NCBI RefSeq assembly: GCF_018327705.1
Contig: NZ_BNEM01000002.1
Location: 4,154,001-4,218,000 of the forward strand
From: Catellatospora sp. TT07R-123
GTDB taxonomy: Bacteria > Actinomycetota > Actinomycetes > Mycobacteriales > Micromonosporaceae
DNA length: 64,000 nucleotides
Direction: 5' to 3'
Positions 41,998 to 51,329 of the stretch are shown piece by piece. How positions within the stretch are numbered: position 1 is the stretch's first letter; each line of letters begins with the position of its first letter. The notes beneath the pieces were generated by a model. It was not told the origin of the DNA, made no database searches, and was given only the letters and a program-made list of their open reading frames with translations. The position numbers were made by a program, and so were the translations under genes.

Positions 41998-43077
41998 ATG
42001 CCCGATCTGGTCCTGCACGTCACCGGTGCCCGCCCCAACTTCCCGAAGGCCGCGCCCGTGCTGCGCGCCCTGGACGCGCTGGGCGTGCCGCAGCGGCTGG
42101 TGCACACCGGCCAGCACTACGACGAGAAGATGTCGGACGTCTTCTTCCGGCAGCTCGGCCTGCCGAAGCCGGACATGGACCTGGGTGTGGGCTCGGGCAC
42201 GCACGCCAAGCAGACCGCCGCGATCATGGTCGGCCTGGAGGAGCTGATGGAGGCCGAGCGCCCCGCCATGGTCGTCGTCTACGGCGACGTGAACTCCACC
42301 GTCGCCGCCGCCCTGGTCGCCTCCAAGCTCGGCATCGCCATCGCGCACGTCGAGGCGGGCCTGCGCAGCTTCGACATGACCATGCCGGAGGAGATCAACC
42401 GCCTGGTCACCGACCGGCTGTCCGACCTGCTGCTGTGCACCAGCCCCGACGCCATCGCGCACCTGGGCAACGAGGGCGTGCACCCCGACAAGATTTACCT
42501 GGTCGGCAACCCGATGATCGACACGCTGCTGGCCAACATCCACCAGTTCGACGCCGACGCCGCCCGCACCGAGTACGACCTGGCCGGCCGCTACGTGGTC
42601 GCCACCCTGCACCGCCCCGGCAACGTCGACGACCCGGCCGACGCCGCCGCACTGGTCAAGGCCATGCACGCCGTCGCCGACCAGGCGACCGTGGTGCTGC
42701 CGCTGCACCCGCGCGGCCGCGGCCGCCTCCAGGCGGCGGGCCTGTTCGACCACCCGAACCTGAAGATCATCGACCCGCTGGGCTACGTCGAGTTCATGGG
42801 CCTGGTCCGGGGCGCCGACGCGGTCGTCACCGACTCCGGCGGCGTGCAGGAGGAGACCACCATCCTCGGCGTGCCGTGTCTGACGCTGCGCCCGAACACC
42901 GAGCGCCCGGTGACCATCACCCACGGCACCAACCAGCTGGTGACCCGGGAGAACCTGCCGCAGGTGTTCGCCGAGGTGCTGGCCGCGGGCCGGGCCGAGA
43001 CCTGGCCGGTGCCGCCGCTGTGGGACGGCAAGGCGGGCGAGCGCATCGCCGCGGTGATCAAGAAGAACATCGCCTGA
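41998..43077 (+). CDS. non-hydrolysing UDP-GlcNAc 2-epimerase family, WbpI/WecB type
   Basis: A 359-residue GT-B-fold epimerase. HVTGARPNFPKAAPVL, VHTGQHYDEKMSDVFF, VYGDVNSTVAAALVASKLG, HVEAGLRSFDMTMPEEINR and DSGGVQEETTILGVPCLTLR are family signatures. The N-terminal ARPNFPK is seen in WbpI-like enzymes that act on UDP-GlcNAc(3NAc)A as well as in WecB. It inverts C2 to give the manno form. AGGAGG precedes the ATG. A terminator hairpin follows. WbpD, WbpE and WbpB homologues in the window favour the WbpI function. Confidence 0.88.
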   Translation: MPDLVLHVTGARPNFPKAAPVLRALDALGVPQRLVHTGQHYDEKMSDVFFRQLGLPKPDMDLGVGSGTHAKQTAAIMVGLEELMEAERPAMVVVYGDVNSTVAAALVASKLGIAIAHVEAGLRSFDMTMPEEINRLVTDRLSDLLLCTSPDAIAHLGNEGVHPDKIYLVGNPMIDTLLANIHQFDADAARTEYDLAGRYVVATLHRPGNVDDPADAAALVKAMHAVADQATVVLPLHPRGRGRLQAAGLFDHPNLKIIDPLGYVEFMGLVRGADAVVTDSGGVQEETTILGVPCLTLRPNTERPVTITHGTNQLVTRENLPQVFAEVLAAGRAETWPVPPLWDGKAGERIAAVIKKNIA

Positions 43078-43091
43078 GCTCCGTACGCGGA

Positions 43092-43122
43092 AAGGGGCGC
43101 CCGGCCAGGCCGGGCGCCCCTT
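43092..43122. terminator. two-way hairpin terminator
   Basis: AAGGGGCGCCCGGCC (43092-43106) and its complement (43108-43122) are nearly contiguous, followed by TTCTCC. It ends the epimerase gene and the convergent gene at 43136. Confidence 0.85.
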
Positions 43123-43135
43123 CTCCATCTGTCCG

Positions 43136-45373
43136 TCAGAACCGGCTGGTCTTCTTCTGCACCAGCTGGACCAGCACCTCGCCCGCCGAGGCGACGTCGC
43201 CGACCGGCGAGACGTAGCCCAGCGGCTCGGCGCTGAGCGGGCTGCCCTGCTCCAGCAGGCCCCACACCGGCGTGCCGCTGCCGCGGTAGTCCGACCACTT
43301 CGACGGCAGGTACGGGTTGCGCGCGTGGGTGCCCGCGGTGAGCGCGTCGTTGACGATCAGGCAGTCGAACTTGGTCGTCATGTTGAGGAACTCCAGGAAC
43401 CGCACGTACGGCCCGGCCACGACGTTCTCGGAGATGCCCAGCTCGGCGGCGCGCTCGCTGAGGATCTCGGGCTTGGCCGTGAACACGTGCACCCGCATCC
43501 GCCGCCGCACCTCCGCCGAGCCCTGCGCGATCGCGATCAGCACGTCGTCGAGCCCGCGCGTGGCGTAGAAGTTGCCGAAGTACGCGACGTGCACCAACTC
43601 GGGGTCGAGCGGGTAGTCGCAGCGCTCCATGTCGTAGAACGCGGGCGGCAGCGTGGGCTGGGGCGAGATCACGGCCTTGGACCGGACGAGCGCGACCAGG
43701 CGCGGGTCGGCGCAGTAGCTCATCATGTGGTCGAGCTGGTTCGGGTTGGTGAAGACGAGCTGGTCGGCCAGCGCGTACGCGATCTCCTCGCACCACTGGA
43801 AGCAGTTCTTCGTGCCGGAGACGGGCAGGTTGCGCGCCTTCAGGCCCGAGCGCAGCCAGCGCACGAACGAGCTGGTGGTGACCTTGCTGCCCCGCTCCGT
43901 GCCCTCGACGTCGCGCGACAGCGGGTCGGAGAACTCGGCGATCCAGGTGACCCGGGGGTTCTTCAGCTTGTACGCGGCCGCGAGGAAGTGCGACGCGGCG
44001 AGGTGGGCCCGGCTGTACACCCACTCGTACGGCCCGACCGTCTGCTCCCGGCGCTCGATCACCTTGAGCCCGGCGACCGCGAACGCCTCCATCGACCCGA
44101 AGTCGGCGAAGTAGCTGGGCGTGGCCAGCACGTTCTTCTTCGCCACGAACGGTCCGGTGATCAGGTTGAGGCTCTGGTCGACCTCCTTGATCGACGACAT
44201 CTCGTTCTGGATCACGTCGACGATGTCGCCCCGGTCGCGCACCCGCTTGGCCATGACGATGGCGCTGGTGTCGGAGTACGGCGCGAACGCGTACGCCACG
44301 GTGAGGCCCCGTGCCTTGACGGCGGTCAGCACCTCGTACGGCATGTGCTGGATGCGCCGGTGGTCGACCTCGTCCACCGCCCGGCCGTGGTCGCCCGGGT
44401 GCGCGGCGAGGTGGGCGGCGATCGGGCGCGCCAGCTCCTTCATCCGGCGCACCACCAGGTCGCGGTAGCCGCCCCGGGCCAGCGGCAGCAGCCGGTCCAG
44501 CTCGGCGACGGCGTCCAGCGGCTGCCGGACCCCCGCGTCGAAGGCGTCGGCACCCAGCGGCTCGGGGCGCGGCGCGCGGCGGCAGACCGCGTCGGCGGCG
44601 GGCGGGCAGGCGAAGAACTCGACCTTTCGGCGTACCGCGACGGTGGTCCACCAGACGGTCTCCTGGCCGCGGCGCAGCGCGGCCGGGAACGGGATGTCCT
44701 TGACCAGGTTGGTCGCGACCGCCATCGGCGCGTCGCCGGAGGTCGCCGCGGCCAGGTCCAGCGGCCCGACCCGGCGCCCGGCGCGGGCCGCCAGCGCCGC
44801 GTCGGCCTCGCGGTCGACCAGTTCGGTGCCGTCGGCGGCCGGGCGCACCAGCCCGGCGACCGCGACGACCTGCGGCCCGGCGCCCGCCAGCAGCGCGGCG
44901 AGCAGGCCGGGGCCGGCCGTGTCGGCCTCGTGCAGGAACACGGTGTACTCGCGGCTCGCGGCGGCGACACCGGCGTCCCATGCCTGGGCGACGCCCGCCT
45001 CGGCCTGCTGGACCGCGCGCACGGTGAACCGGGGTGCGCGCAGGCGGAACTCGTCCAGTTCCAGGCGGGCGCGCTGGGCCGCGCCGTGCAGCACGACGAT
45101 GATCTCGAAGCGGTCGGCGTCGAGCGTCTGGTCGGCCAGCGACTCCAGGCAGCGGGCGATGTGTCCTTCGCCACTACCGGACAGCACGACCACGCTCAGG
45201 CCCGAGGTCCGGTCCTCGGCGGCGGGCAGCTCGACCGCGCGCGGGACGTCGGTCGCCGCCTGCCAGCGCCGCAGCGTGGCGAGGTCGATCTCGCCGGGCT
45301 CGGCGGACAGCCAGGGACGGTCCGGTTCGATCGGGTCGGGCGCGGCTGCGCTCTGCGAAGGTCCGTCGGTCAC
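43136..45373 (-). CDS. two-domain glycosyltransferase (GT2-like plus GT-B-like)
   Basis: A 745-residue protein. Residues about 57-290 resemble a degenerate GT2 domain (SVVVLSGSGEGHIARCLESLADQ, VFLHEADTAGPGLLAALL; the DxD-type acidic pair is weak). Residues 340-740 look like a GT-B transferase: YEWVYSRAHLAASHFLAAAY, TWIAEFSDPLSRD, LVFTNPNQLDHMM, HVAYFGNFYATRGLDDVLIAIA. The start GTG 45373 has GGAG upstream. Similar proteins occur in actinomycete surface-glycan clusters, but I cannot name a substrate. A degenerate first domain may bind rather than transfer sugar. Confidence 0.8.
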   Translation of the reverse strand: MTDGPSQSAAAPDPIEPDRPWLSAEPGEIDLATLRRWQAATDVPRAVELPAAEDRTSGLSVVVLSGSGEGHIARCLESLADQTLDADRFEIIVVLHGAAQRARLELDEFRLRAPRFTVRAVQQAEAGVAQAWDAGVAAASREYTVFLHEADTAGPGLLAALLAGAGPQVVAVAGLVRPAADGTELVDREADAALAARAGRRVGPLDLAAATSGDAPMAVATNLVKDIPFPAALRRGQETVWWTTVAVRRKVEFFACPPAADAVCRRAPRPEPLGADAFDAGVRQPLDAVAELDRLLPLARGGYRDLVVRRMKELARPIAAHLAAHPGDHGRAVDEVDHRRIQHMPYEVLTAVKARGLTVAYAFAPYSDTSAIVMAKRVRDRGDIVDVIQNEMSSIKEVDQSLNLITGPFVAKKNVLATPSYFADFGSMEAFAVAGLKVIERREQTVGPYEWVYSRAHLAASHFLAAAYKLKNPRVTWIAEFSDPLSRDVEGTERGSKVTTSSFVRWLRSGLKARNLPVSGTKNCFQWCEEIAYALADQLVFTNPNQLDHMMSYCADPRLVALVRSKAVISPQPTLPPAFYDMERCDYPLDPELVHVAYFGNFYATRGLDDVLIAIAQGSAEVRRRMRVHVFTAKPEILSERAAELGISENVVAGPYVRFLEFLNMTTKFDCLIVNDALTAGTHARNPYLPSKWSDYRGSGTPVWGLLEQGSPLSAEPLGYVSPVGDVASAGEVLVQLVQKKTSRF

Positions 45374-45560
45374 CTGGATGTCTCCGCTTCATGATCGCCC
45401 CACCCGCAACCAGAAAGCCGCCCGGCGTCCAGGCCGGCCCACCGGTTCGGCGGCGGATCAGGCCCTGATCAACAGGTCGGCTCGGTTCAGGTCAGGGGGC
45501 TGGCTGCGCTAGGGTTCGCGTGCATCATAGCTATTCGCTTCTGGCTGGAGGAATCGTCAC

Positions 45561-46301
45561 ATGACGATGCAAAACGCGGCGACCGACCTCGTCGACCTGC
45601 GATCCCGCTTCCAGACCGGCGAAAAACTACTCATCGTGACCGACTCTTCGCAGCCGGGCCGCGACGGCCTGGCCATGCCGTTCCAGGACGCCGTCGTGGT
45701 CCACGCCGAGGACGGCCACGCGACCGTGGCGGGCGAGTTCCGCTCGATCGTGCTCGATCTCGACGACTACCGGCAGCCGCTGCTCGACTCGGTGCTGCGC
45801 GTGCTGCGCCCCGGCGGCCTGATCGCGCTCGCGGTCACCGGCGACTCCGGCCCGGAGCTGGCCCGGCTGGTGGCGCAGCGGGCCGAGGGCCTGTCCTGGG
45901 TCGGCGTCTCGGCGGTGGGCAACCGGTTCTGCGTGGTGCTCGCGGCCGCCCCCGCCCAGGGTCCGGCGCTGCTCGCCGAGCGCATCCTGACCGCCGCCGC
46001 GTCGTACGAGGTGGGCACGCTGCGCACCCAGGCCCGGCTGGAGGGCAGCGAGGCCGCCCTGGCCACCCTGATCGACCAGCGCCGCCTCAGCGAGCAGGCG
46101 CTGCTGCGCCACATCGGCCAGCTCATCGCCGAGCTCGACGACGAGCGCGCCCGCACCCGCGGCATGCGGCTGCTGACCACCCTCCTCAAGACCAACCCGC
46201 CGGGCCGGGCGATCGTCGCGGGCGCCCGCCCGCTGAAGAAGGTCGCCAAGGGTGCCCGCAAGGTAGTCAACCGGGCCCGCCGCCAGATCGGCTTCCAGTG
46301 A
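45561..46301 (+). CDS. hypothetical protein with methyltransferase-like core
   Basis: A 246-residue protein. FRSIVLDLDDYRQPLLDSVLRVLRPGGLIALAVTGD is like motif region IV-V of SAM methyltransferases, but the N-terminal glycine-rich SAM loop is missing. A helical segment (RLSEQALLRHIGQLIAELDDERAR) and a strongly basic C-terminus (KKVAKGARKVVNRARRQIG) follow. Its position between glycosyltransferase and sugar dehydrogenase genes suggests a part in the glycan locus, perhaps as a non-catalytic partner. GGAGGA is eight bases upstream of ATG 45561. Confidence 0.7.
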   Translation: MTMQNAATDLVDLRSRFQTGEKLLIVTDSSQPGRDGLAMPFQDAVVVHAEDGHATVAGEFRSIVLDLDDYRQPLLDSVLRVLRPGGLIALAVTGDSGPELARLVAQRAEGLSWVGVSAVGNRFCVVLAAAPAQGPALLAERILTAAASYEVGTLRTQARLEGSEAALATLIDQRRLSEQALLRHIGQLIAELDDERARTRGMRLLTTLLKTNPPGRAIVAGARPLKKVAKGARKVVNRARRQIGFQ

Positions 46302-46430
46302 TCTTCCGGCCCCGGCCCGACCTGCGGCCCGGCCCGTTCGAAACGGCAAAACCGCAGGCAGTCCGGTAGCATCGCGGTCTGCGCCGGGCAGGTACGGCGC
46401 AGCGCGCTCGCGAAGAAGGAGTAGCAGGTA

Positions 46431-47690
46431 GTGAGCAACGATGTCGTTATCCTGGGGCTCGGCTACGTCGGGCTGCCCCTGGCCCAGGAGGCCATCAAGG
46501 CCGGCCTGACCGTGCTCGGCTACGACGTGAACGCGAAGGTCGTCGACTCCCTCAACGCCGGTCGCTCGCACGTGGACGACCTGTCCGACGCCGACATCGC
46601 GCAGATGCTGGCGGGCGGGTTCCGGGCCACGACCGACGAGACCGAGATCGCGTCCGCGAAGACGGCGGTGATCTGCGTGCCGACCCCGCTGTCGGCCGAC
46701 GGCGGCCCCGACCTGGGCGCGGTCGACTCCGCGACCCGCGCGGTCGCCCGCAACCTGCGCCCGGGCATGGTCGTCATCCTCGAATCGACCACCTACCCCG
46801 GCACCACCGACGAATACGTCCGCCCGATCCTGGAAGCAGGCGGCCTGACCGCCGGGACCGACTTCCACCTCGCGTTCTCCCCCGAGCGCATCGACCCGGG
46901 CAACAAGCAGTACGGCCCGCACAACACCCCGAAGGTCGTCGGCGGCCACACCGAAGCCTGCACCGAAGCCGCCGCCGCGTTCTACGGCCGGTTCGTGGCC
47001 ACCGTCGTGCGCACCAAGGGCACCCGCGAGGCCGAGACCGCCAAGTTGCTGGAGAACACCTACCGGCACATCAACATCGCCCTGGTCAACGAGATGGCGA
47101 AGTTCTGCCACCACCTCGGCATCGACCTCTGGGACGTGATCAAAGCCGCGTCGTCCAAGCCGTTCGGGTTCCAGGCGTTCTACCCCGGCCCCGGCGTCGG
47201 CGGCCACTGCATCCCGATCGACCCGAACTACCTGTCCCACAACGTGCGCGCCAAGCTCGGCTACCCGTTCCGGTTCGTCGAGCTGGCCCAGGAGATCAAC
47301 GCGACCATGCCCGCCTACGTGGCACGGCGGGCGCAGAACATCCTCAACGACGCCGGCAAGGCCATCAACGGCGCCTCGGTCCTGCTGCTGGGCGTCACGT
47401 ACAAGCCCAACATCGCCGACAAGCGCGAGTCCCCGGCCACGCCCCTGGCCCGCGCCCTGGCCGGACTCGGCGCCAAACTCAGCTTCCACGACCCCTACGT
47501 GCAGCACTGGGACGTGCCGGGCGTGGACGCGATCCGCGTCGACGACCTGGAGACCGCGGTGGCCCAGGCCGACCTGGTCATCCTGGTCCAGAAGCACCAG
47601 CAGTACGACGCCGACCACCTGGCCTCGATCGCCCAGCGGTTCTTCGACACCCGGGGCGCCACCAGCGGCGACGACGCGGTCCGGCTCTGA
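46431..47690 (+). CDS. UDP-N-acetylglucosamine 6-dehydrogenase, WbpA type
   Basis: A 419-residue nucleotide-sugar dehydrogenase. VVILGLGYVGLPLAQEA at residues 5-21, FSPERIDPGN, Lys205 in AETAKLLENTYRHINIAL, and Cys260 in GPGVGGHCIPIDP are diagnostic. The PGN following the PER motif and overall length are as in WbpA, which makes UDP-GlcNAcA, first step to UDP-ManNAc3NAcA. GTG 46431 is preceded by AAGGAG. A terminator hairpin follows. Confidence 0.88.
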   Translation: MSNDVVILGLGYVGLPLAQEAIKAGLTVLGYDVNAKVVDSLNAGRSHVDDLSDADIAQMLAGGFRATTDETEIASAKTAVICVPTPLSADGGPDLGAVDSATRAVARNLRPGMVVILESTTYPGTTDEYVRPILEAGGLTAGTDFHLAFSPERIDPGNKQYGPHNTPKVVGGHTEACTEAAAAFYGRFVATVVRTKGTREAETAKLLENTYRHINIALVNEMAKFCHHLGIDLWDVIKAASSKPFGFQAFYPGPGVGGHCIPIDPNYLSHNVRAKLGYPFRFVELAQEINATMPAYVARRAQNILNDAGKAINGASVLLLGVTYKPNIADKRESPATPLARALAGLGAKLSFHDPYVQHWDVPGVDAIRVDDLETAVAQADLVILVQKHQQYDADHLASIAQRFFDTRGATSGDDAVRL

Positions 47691-47705
47691 CCGCAGGACA
47701 TGAGA

Positions 47706-47738
47706 AAGGCGCCGCACCCGACCGGGGTGCGGCGCCTT
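47706..47738. terminator. hairpin terminator between convergent genes
   Basis: AAGGCGCCGCACCC (47706-47719) pairs perfectly with 47725-47738 around a five-base loop, followed by CTTCG. It separates the dehydrogenase gene from the convergent glycosyltransferase gene at 47752. Confidence 0.85.
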
Positions 47739-47751
47739 CTTCGTAGGCGGC

Positions 47752-49743
47752 TCAGGCGGCCTTGGGCACGTACGAGCCGAAGTAGCTGCGGGCGGCGTCG
47801 AGGTCGCCGTGCATCAGGTCGGCCCAGGCGTTGATCGTGCCGACCGGGTCGGCGGCGGCCCGGATCTCCGCCCGCGCCGCGGCGGCGCGCTTGGCCCACA
47901 CCTCGGGGTCCGCGTTGGCCAGCACCGAGGCGACCGCGTCGTCGAGTGACGGCTCGATCCACTCCCCGCCGTAGATCTCGTGCGAGCCGGGCCAGGGGCG
48001 GATCACCGGCACCGCGCCGGAGGCCATGCCCTCGGCCGCGGCCAGGTGGAAGCTCTCGATGTCGCTCATGGACAGCACCTGGCCGACCCGGCGGTACCAG
48101 CGCGCCATGTCCCGGCCGGGCTGGTCGAAGATCACGCCGCCGCGCAGCAGCGGGTCGCGCTCGATGCGCTCCAGGAAGTACGCGACGTACGTCTGCTCGT
48201 GGCTGTGCTGCCAGGAGTAGATGTTCTCCCACGGCATCTTGGTGCGCACGAACAGCGTGAAGCGCGGGTCCTCCCGGCGCACCCGGGCCAGCAGGTCCAG
48301 CGCGAAGTCGAACCGCTTGTTCATGAACTCGATGCCGACCATGCCGATGCCGAAGCGGGCGCCGGGCAGTTTCGGCCGGTCGAGCCAGTCCACGTCCAGG
48401 AAGTTCGGGATGTAGACCAGTTTCTCGGCGGGCCAGCCCAGCTCGTTGCGGATGCGCGCGGCGATCGGCGGCGACACGTGCACCACCGCATCCACCTTGT
48501 CGATCTCGATCTGGCGCGGGTACGGCGCGTCGAGCTCGTACCGGTGCAGGCGCACGATCAGGTTCTGGCCGGGGCGCTTGCGCTTGGACAGCCACACCGC
48601 ACTGGGCCGGGCCCACTCGGCCACGACCGTGTCGGCGCGTTCCAGCAGCGCGGCCGTCTGCGGCGACTCCCCGCCCAGCCGGGGCCACTCGTCCAGCAGC
48701 ATCCGCAGGTCGGTGCGGTTGTCCAGCCGCCCGGACAGCTCCCGGATGAACTTGAGGTCGTAGCCGGAGATCAGCGTGGTGCGCCGGGCGCGCGGCGTGG
48801 CCGGGCGGCCCGGCAGCGCGACCTTCAGCAGCTCCCGCGCGGCGGTGTCCTGGCTCTGCGCGGTCCACCCGGGGGCACCGTCGGCGGGCAGGTCCCACGG
48901 GGTGTCGCGCTGCGCCTGGGTCCAGTCCCAGCGGTCCGACCGGGCCCACCCGGCGTCGGGGCGGGGCAGCCGGTCGGCGGCGAAGGAGAACTCGGGCGCC
49001 TGGGCGCCGGGTTCCAGCAGGCCGCGCCACAGCGCCAGCACCTGCGGCTCGTCATACGAGGTGCCCGGGGCGGCGGTGCCGCAGTGCGGGCAGGGGCGGT
49101 CGGCGGCCAGCGGCGGGTAGAGCAGCACCACCGGCCGGGACGCGGTCGCGGCGCGCTCGATCGACTCGCGGGCGGTCTCGCTCTCGGTGAGGAACCCGCC
49201 GAGCATCGGCGCCAGGCGCCCGATCAGGCGGGCGTAGTGCGAGGTGTCGCCGTGGTGGATCCGCGCCGCGGGCAGCGCCAGCGCCCAGACCCGCACGCCG
49301 GGCACGCCCGCCTGCGTCGCGAGCAGCGCCAGCTGCGGCGACTCCGCGAGCACCAGGCTGGCCTCGCCGATCGCGGTGGCCAGCTGCGACCGCGCGGCAC
49401 CGGTCTTGCCCTTGGTACGCAGCGAGTTGGCCTTGCCGACGACCCGCTGGGCCACCTTGCGGGAGCCCCGGTAGGCGAAGCCGATGGGGCGGCGCACCGG
49501 GCCGGGCAGCCAGTTGAGCTTGGCCGCGGCGGCACCGCCGGCAGCCTTGGCGGCCGGGCGCGGTGCCGCGGCGGTGACCACGTCGACCTGCGCCCCGGCG
49601 GCGGTGAACGCCGTCGTCACGCCGTGGCGCCAGCAGCACACCCCGGCGGCGCGCGGCCAGCCCTGCTCCTGGAGCAGGACCACCCGGGTGCCCTTCTCGA
49701 CCATCGGACCGGCCTCGTCCAGCATCGACTTTCCCTTCGTCAC
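47752..49743 (-). CDS. large GT-B glycosyltransferase
   Basis: A 663-residue protein. The N-terminal 330 residues are variable, with a CPHCG pair that could bind zinc. The C-terminal half has VYIPNFLDVDWLDRPKLPGARFGIGMVGIEFMNKRFDFALDLLARV and SMSDIESFHLAAAEGMASGAVPVIRPW, which carry the Ex7E-like donor site of family 4. GTG 49743 overlaps the stop of the upstream gene by four bases; an ATG at 49725 with AAGGGA six bases upstream is an alternative. It is the last of three coupled glycosyltransferase genes. Confidence 0.82.
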   Translation of the reverse strand: MTKGKSMLDEAGPMVEKGTRVVLLQEQGWPRAAGVCCWRHGVTTAFTAAGAQVDVVTAAAPRPAAKAAGGAAAAKLNWLPGPVRRPIGFAYRGSRKVAQRVVGKANSLRTKGKTGAARSQLATAIGEASLVLAESPQLALLATQAGVPGVRVWALALPAARIHHGDTSHYARLIGRLAPMLGGFLTESETARESIERAATASRPVVLLYPPLAADRPCPHCGTAAPGTSYDEPQVLALWRGLLEPGAQAPEFSFAADRLPRPDAGWARSDRWDWTQAQRDTPWDLPADGAPGWTAQSQDTAARELLKVALPGRPATPRARRTTLISGYDLKFIRELSGRLDNRTDLRMLLDEWPRLGGESPQTAALLERADTVVAEWARPSAVWLSKRKRPGQNLIVRLHRYELDAPYPRQIEIDKVDAVVHVSPPIAARIRNELGWPAEKLVYIPNFLDVDWLDRPKLPGARFGIGMVGIEFMNKRFDFALDLLARVRREDPRFTLFVRTKMPWENIYSWQHSHEQTYVAYFLERIERDPLLRGGVIFDQPGRDMARWYRRVGQVLSMSDIESFHLAAAEGMASGAVPVIRPWPGSHEIYGGEWIEPSLDDAVASVLANADPEVWAKRAAAARAEIRAAADPVGTINAWADLMHGDLDAARSYFGSYVPKAA

Positions 49744-51329
49744 TTACGGCGTACGCGCAACCGCCGGATCTTCGCCTTGGCTCGGGCCGCGCCCAGCTTG
49801 CCGACCAGCGCGGTCGCCTGGGCCAGCGAGCGCAGGCCGCCGACCTCCACGGTCTTGGGCAGCCACTTGCCGGACTCACCCTGAGCCAGCCCGGCCACGC
49901 CCTCGTCCAGCAGTTCCAGCGGCACGCCGGACAGATCCGTCACGCCGACGCCGACGGCGGTCAGCGTGCGGGCACCGTACACCTCGGTGACGGCCTGCTC
50001 GCGCTCCACGCCCTCGCCGAACCAGCTGATCCGGCCCAGCGCGGCGGTGCGCCACAGCCGCACCGGCGCCCGCCCCGCCCCGGTCACCTGCACCAGCCCG
50101 ACCTGGTGCTGGTCGGCCTCGCCGACCAGCCGGGCCAGGGCCGACGGGGTGAACCCGGCGGTGACCGGGACCTCCAGCAGGTGCGCCGACGGGAACACCG
50201 ACGCGGGCACCTCGGTCACCAGCCGCACCCGCGGGTCCGACCGGTACGTCGCGTCGATCAGCCGCAGCTCCAGCAGCGGATCGCGCAGCACGCTCTGCCG
50301 CTCCTCGGTGAGCTCGTCCCACCGGCCGACCAGGCACACCCGCACGTCCTGCTCGGTGCCGCGCAGCAGCGCGTCCACGCAGGCCCGCACCAGCTCCAGC
50401 GGGTGGCCGTCGACCTCCACGACCGCGGTCACCAGCGGCACCTTCCAGGCCGAGCCGCCGACCTTGCGCAGCCAGCGCGGGTACGGCATCTGCTCGGCCA
50501 GGAACGGGCGGTTGTAGCGCCGCAGCTTGGCGGCCTGCTGCATCATGTGCGTCAGGCCCAGGTGCCAGCTGCGCGCCTCCCACTCGGGGATGAACACCGC
50601 TCCGACCTGGTGCAGCCGGTAGGCGAACTCGTTGTCCTCGCCCAGCCGCAGCATGGTGTCGGTGCCGCCGGACAGGTGGTAGAGGTCGCGGCGCATCGCC
50701 CAGGTGGCCCCGACGTGCGCCATGAAGTTCAGGTGGTCGCCGCCGCGCAGGTCGTCGGTGTTGCGCAGGATCTTCTCGATGTAGTCGTGCGGCTCGCTGG
50801 CGGCGTAGTCGAACAGGTCGTGGATCGAGCCGATGCTCGCCACCTGCTGCGGCGTCGGCCAGGTGACCGAGCCCGGCGCGGTGTCGATCATGCGCTTGGT
50901 CCCCAGCGTCACCGCGTACGGCAGCACGTGATGCCAGCGGGCCTGCGCCTCGACGTGCTCGGGGTAGACCAGCATGTCCGAGTCGAGCCGCTGGATGATG
51001 TCGCCCTCGGCCGCCCGCGCGGCGATGTCACCGGCGTTGCTGCAACCCCAGCTCGTCGAGTAGCCGGGGCCCCACAGCAGCCGGGTGCGCTCGGGCCGGA
51101 TCTCGGGCAGGTCCAGCGGCGGCTGCGACCCGTCGTCGGCGACCACCACGTCCAGCAGGTGCTGCGGGTAGGTCTGCCGGGTCAGCGCGGCCAGGACGAC
51201 GTCCAGCTTCTCCTGGTTGTCGTACGCCGGGACGACCACGGTCACGGTCATCGTCGGCGTCCACTTGCCCAGCTCGGGCACGGTGACGCTGGACCAGTCG
51301 TTGCGTACGACGCGGGGAACGGCGCTCAT
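49740..51329 (-). CDS. family 2 glycosyltransferase, 529 residues
   Basis: The GT-A domain begins near residue 28 with VTVVVPAYDNQEKLDVVLAALTRQTY, VVVADDGSQPP, and RLDSDMLVYPEHVEA carrying the metal-binding Asp pair. GGTDTMLRLGEDNEFAYRLHQVG and ARSWHLGLTH are also family features. The C-terminal 220 residues have no clear family match and end in a basic helix KAKIRRLRVRRK. It overlaps both neighbours by four bases, so all three transferases are likely made together. Confidence 0.86.
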   Translation of the reverse strand: MSAVPRVVRNDWSSVTVPELGKWTPTMTVTVVVPAYDNQEKLDVVLAALTRQTYPQHLLDVVVADDGSQPPLDLPEIRPERTRLLWGPGYSTSWGCSNAGDIAARAAEGDIIQRLDSDMLVYPEHVEAQARWHHVLPYAVTLGTKRMIDTAPGSVTWPTPQQVASIGSIHDLFDYAASEPHDYIEKILRNTDDLRGGDHLNFMAHVGATWAMRRDLYHLSGGTDTMLRLGEDNEFAYRLHQVGAVFIPEWEARSWHLGLTHMMQQAAKLRRYNRPFLAEQMPYPRWLRKVGGSAWKVPLVTAVVEVDGHPLELVRACVDALLRGTEQDVRVCLVGRWDELTEERQSVLRDPLLELRLIDATYRSDPRVRLVTEVPASVFPSAHLLEVPVTAGFTPSALARLVGEADQHQVGLVQVTGAGRAPVRLWRTAALGRISWFGEGVEREQAVTEVYGARTLTAVGVGVTDLSGVPLELLDEGVAGLAQGESGKWLPKTVEVGGLRSLAQATALVGKLGAARAKAKIRRLRVRRK

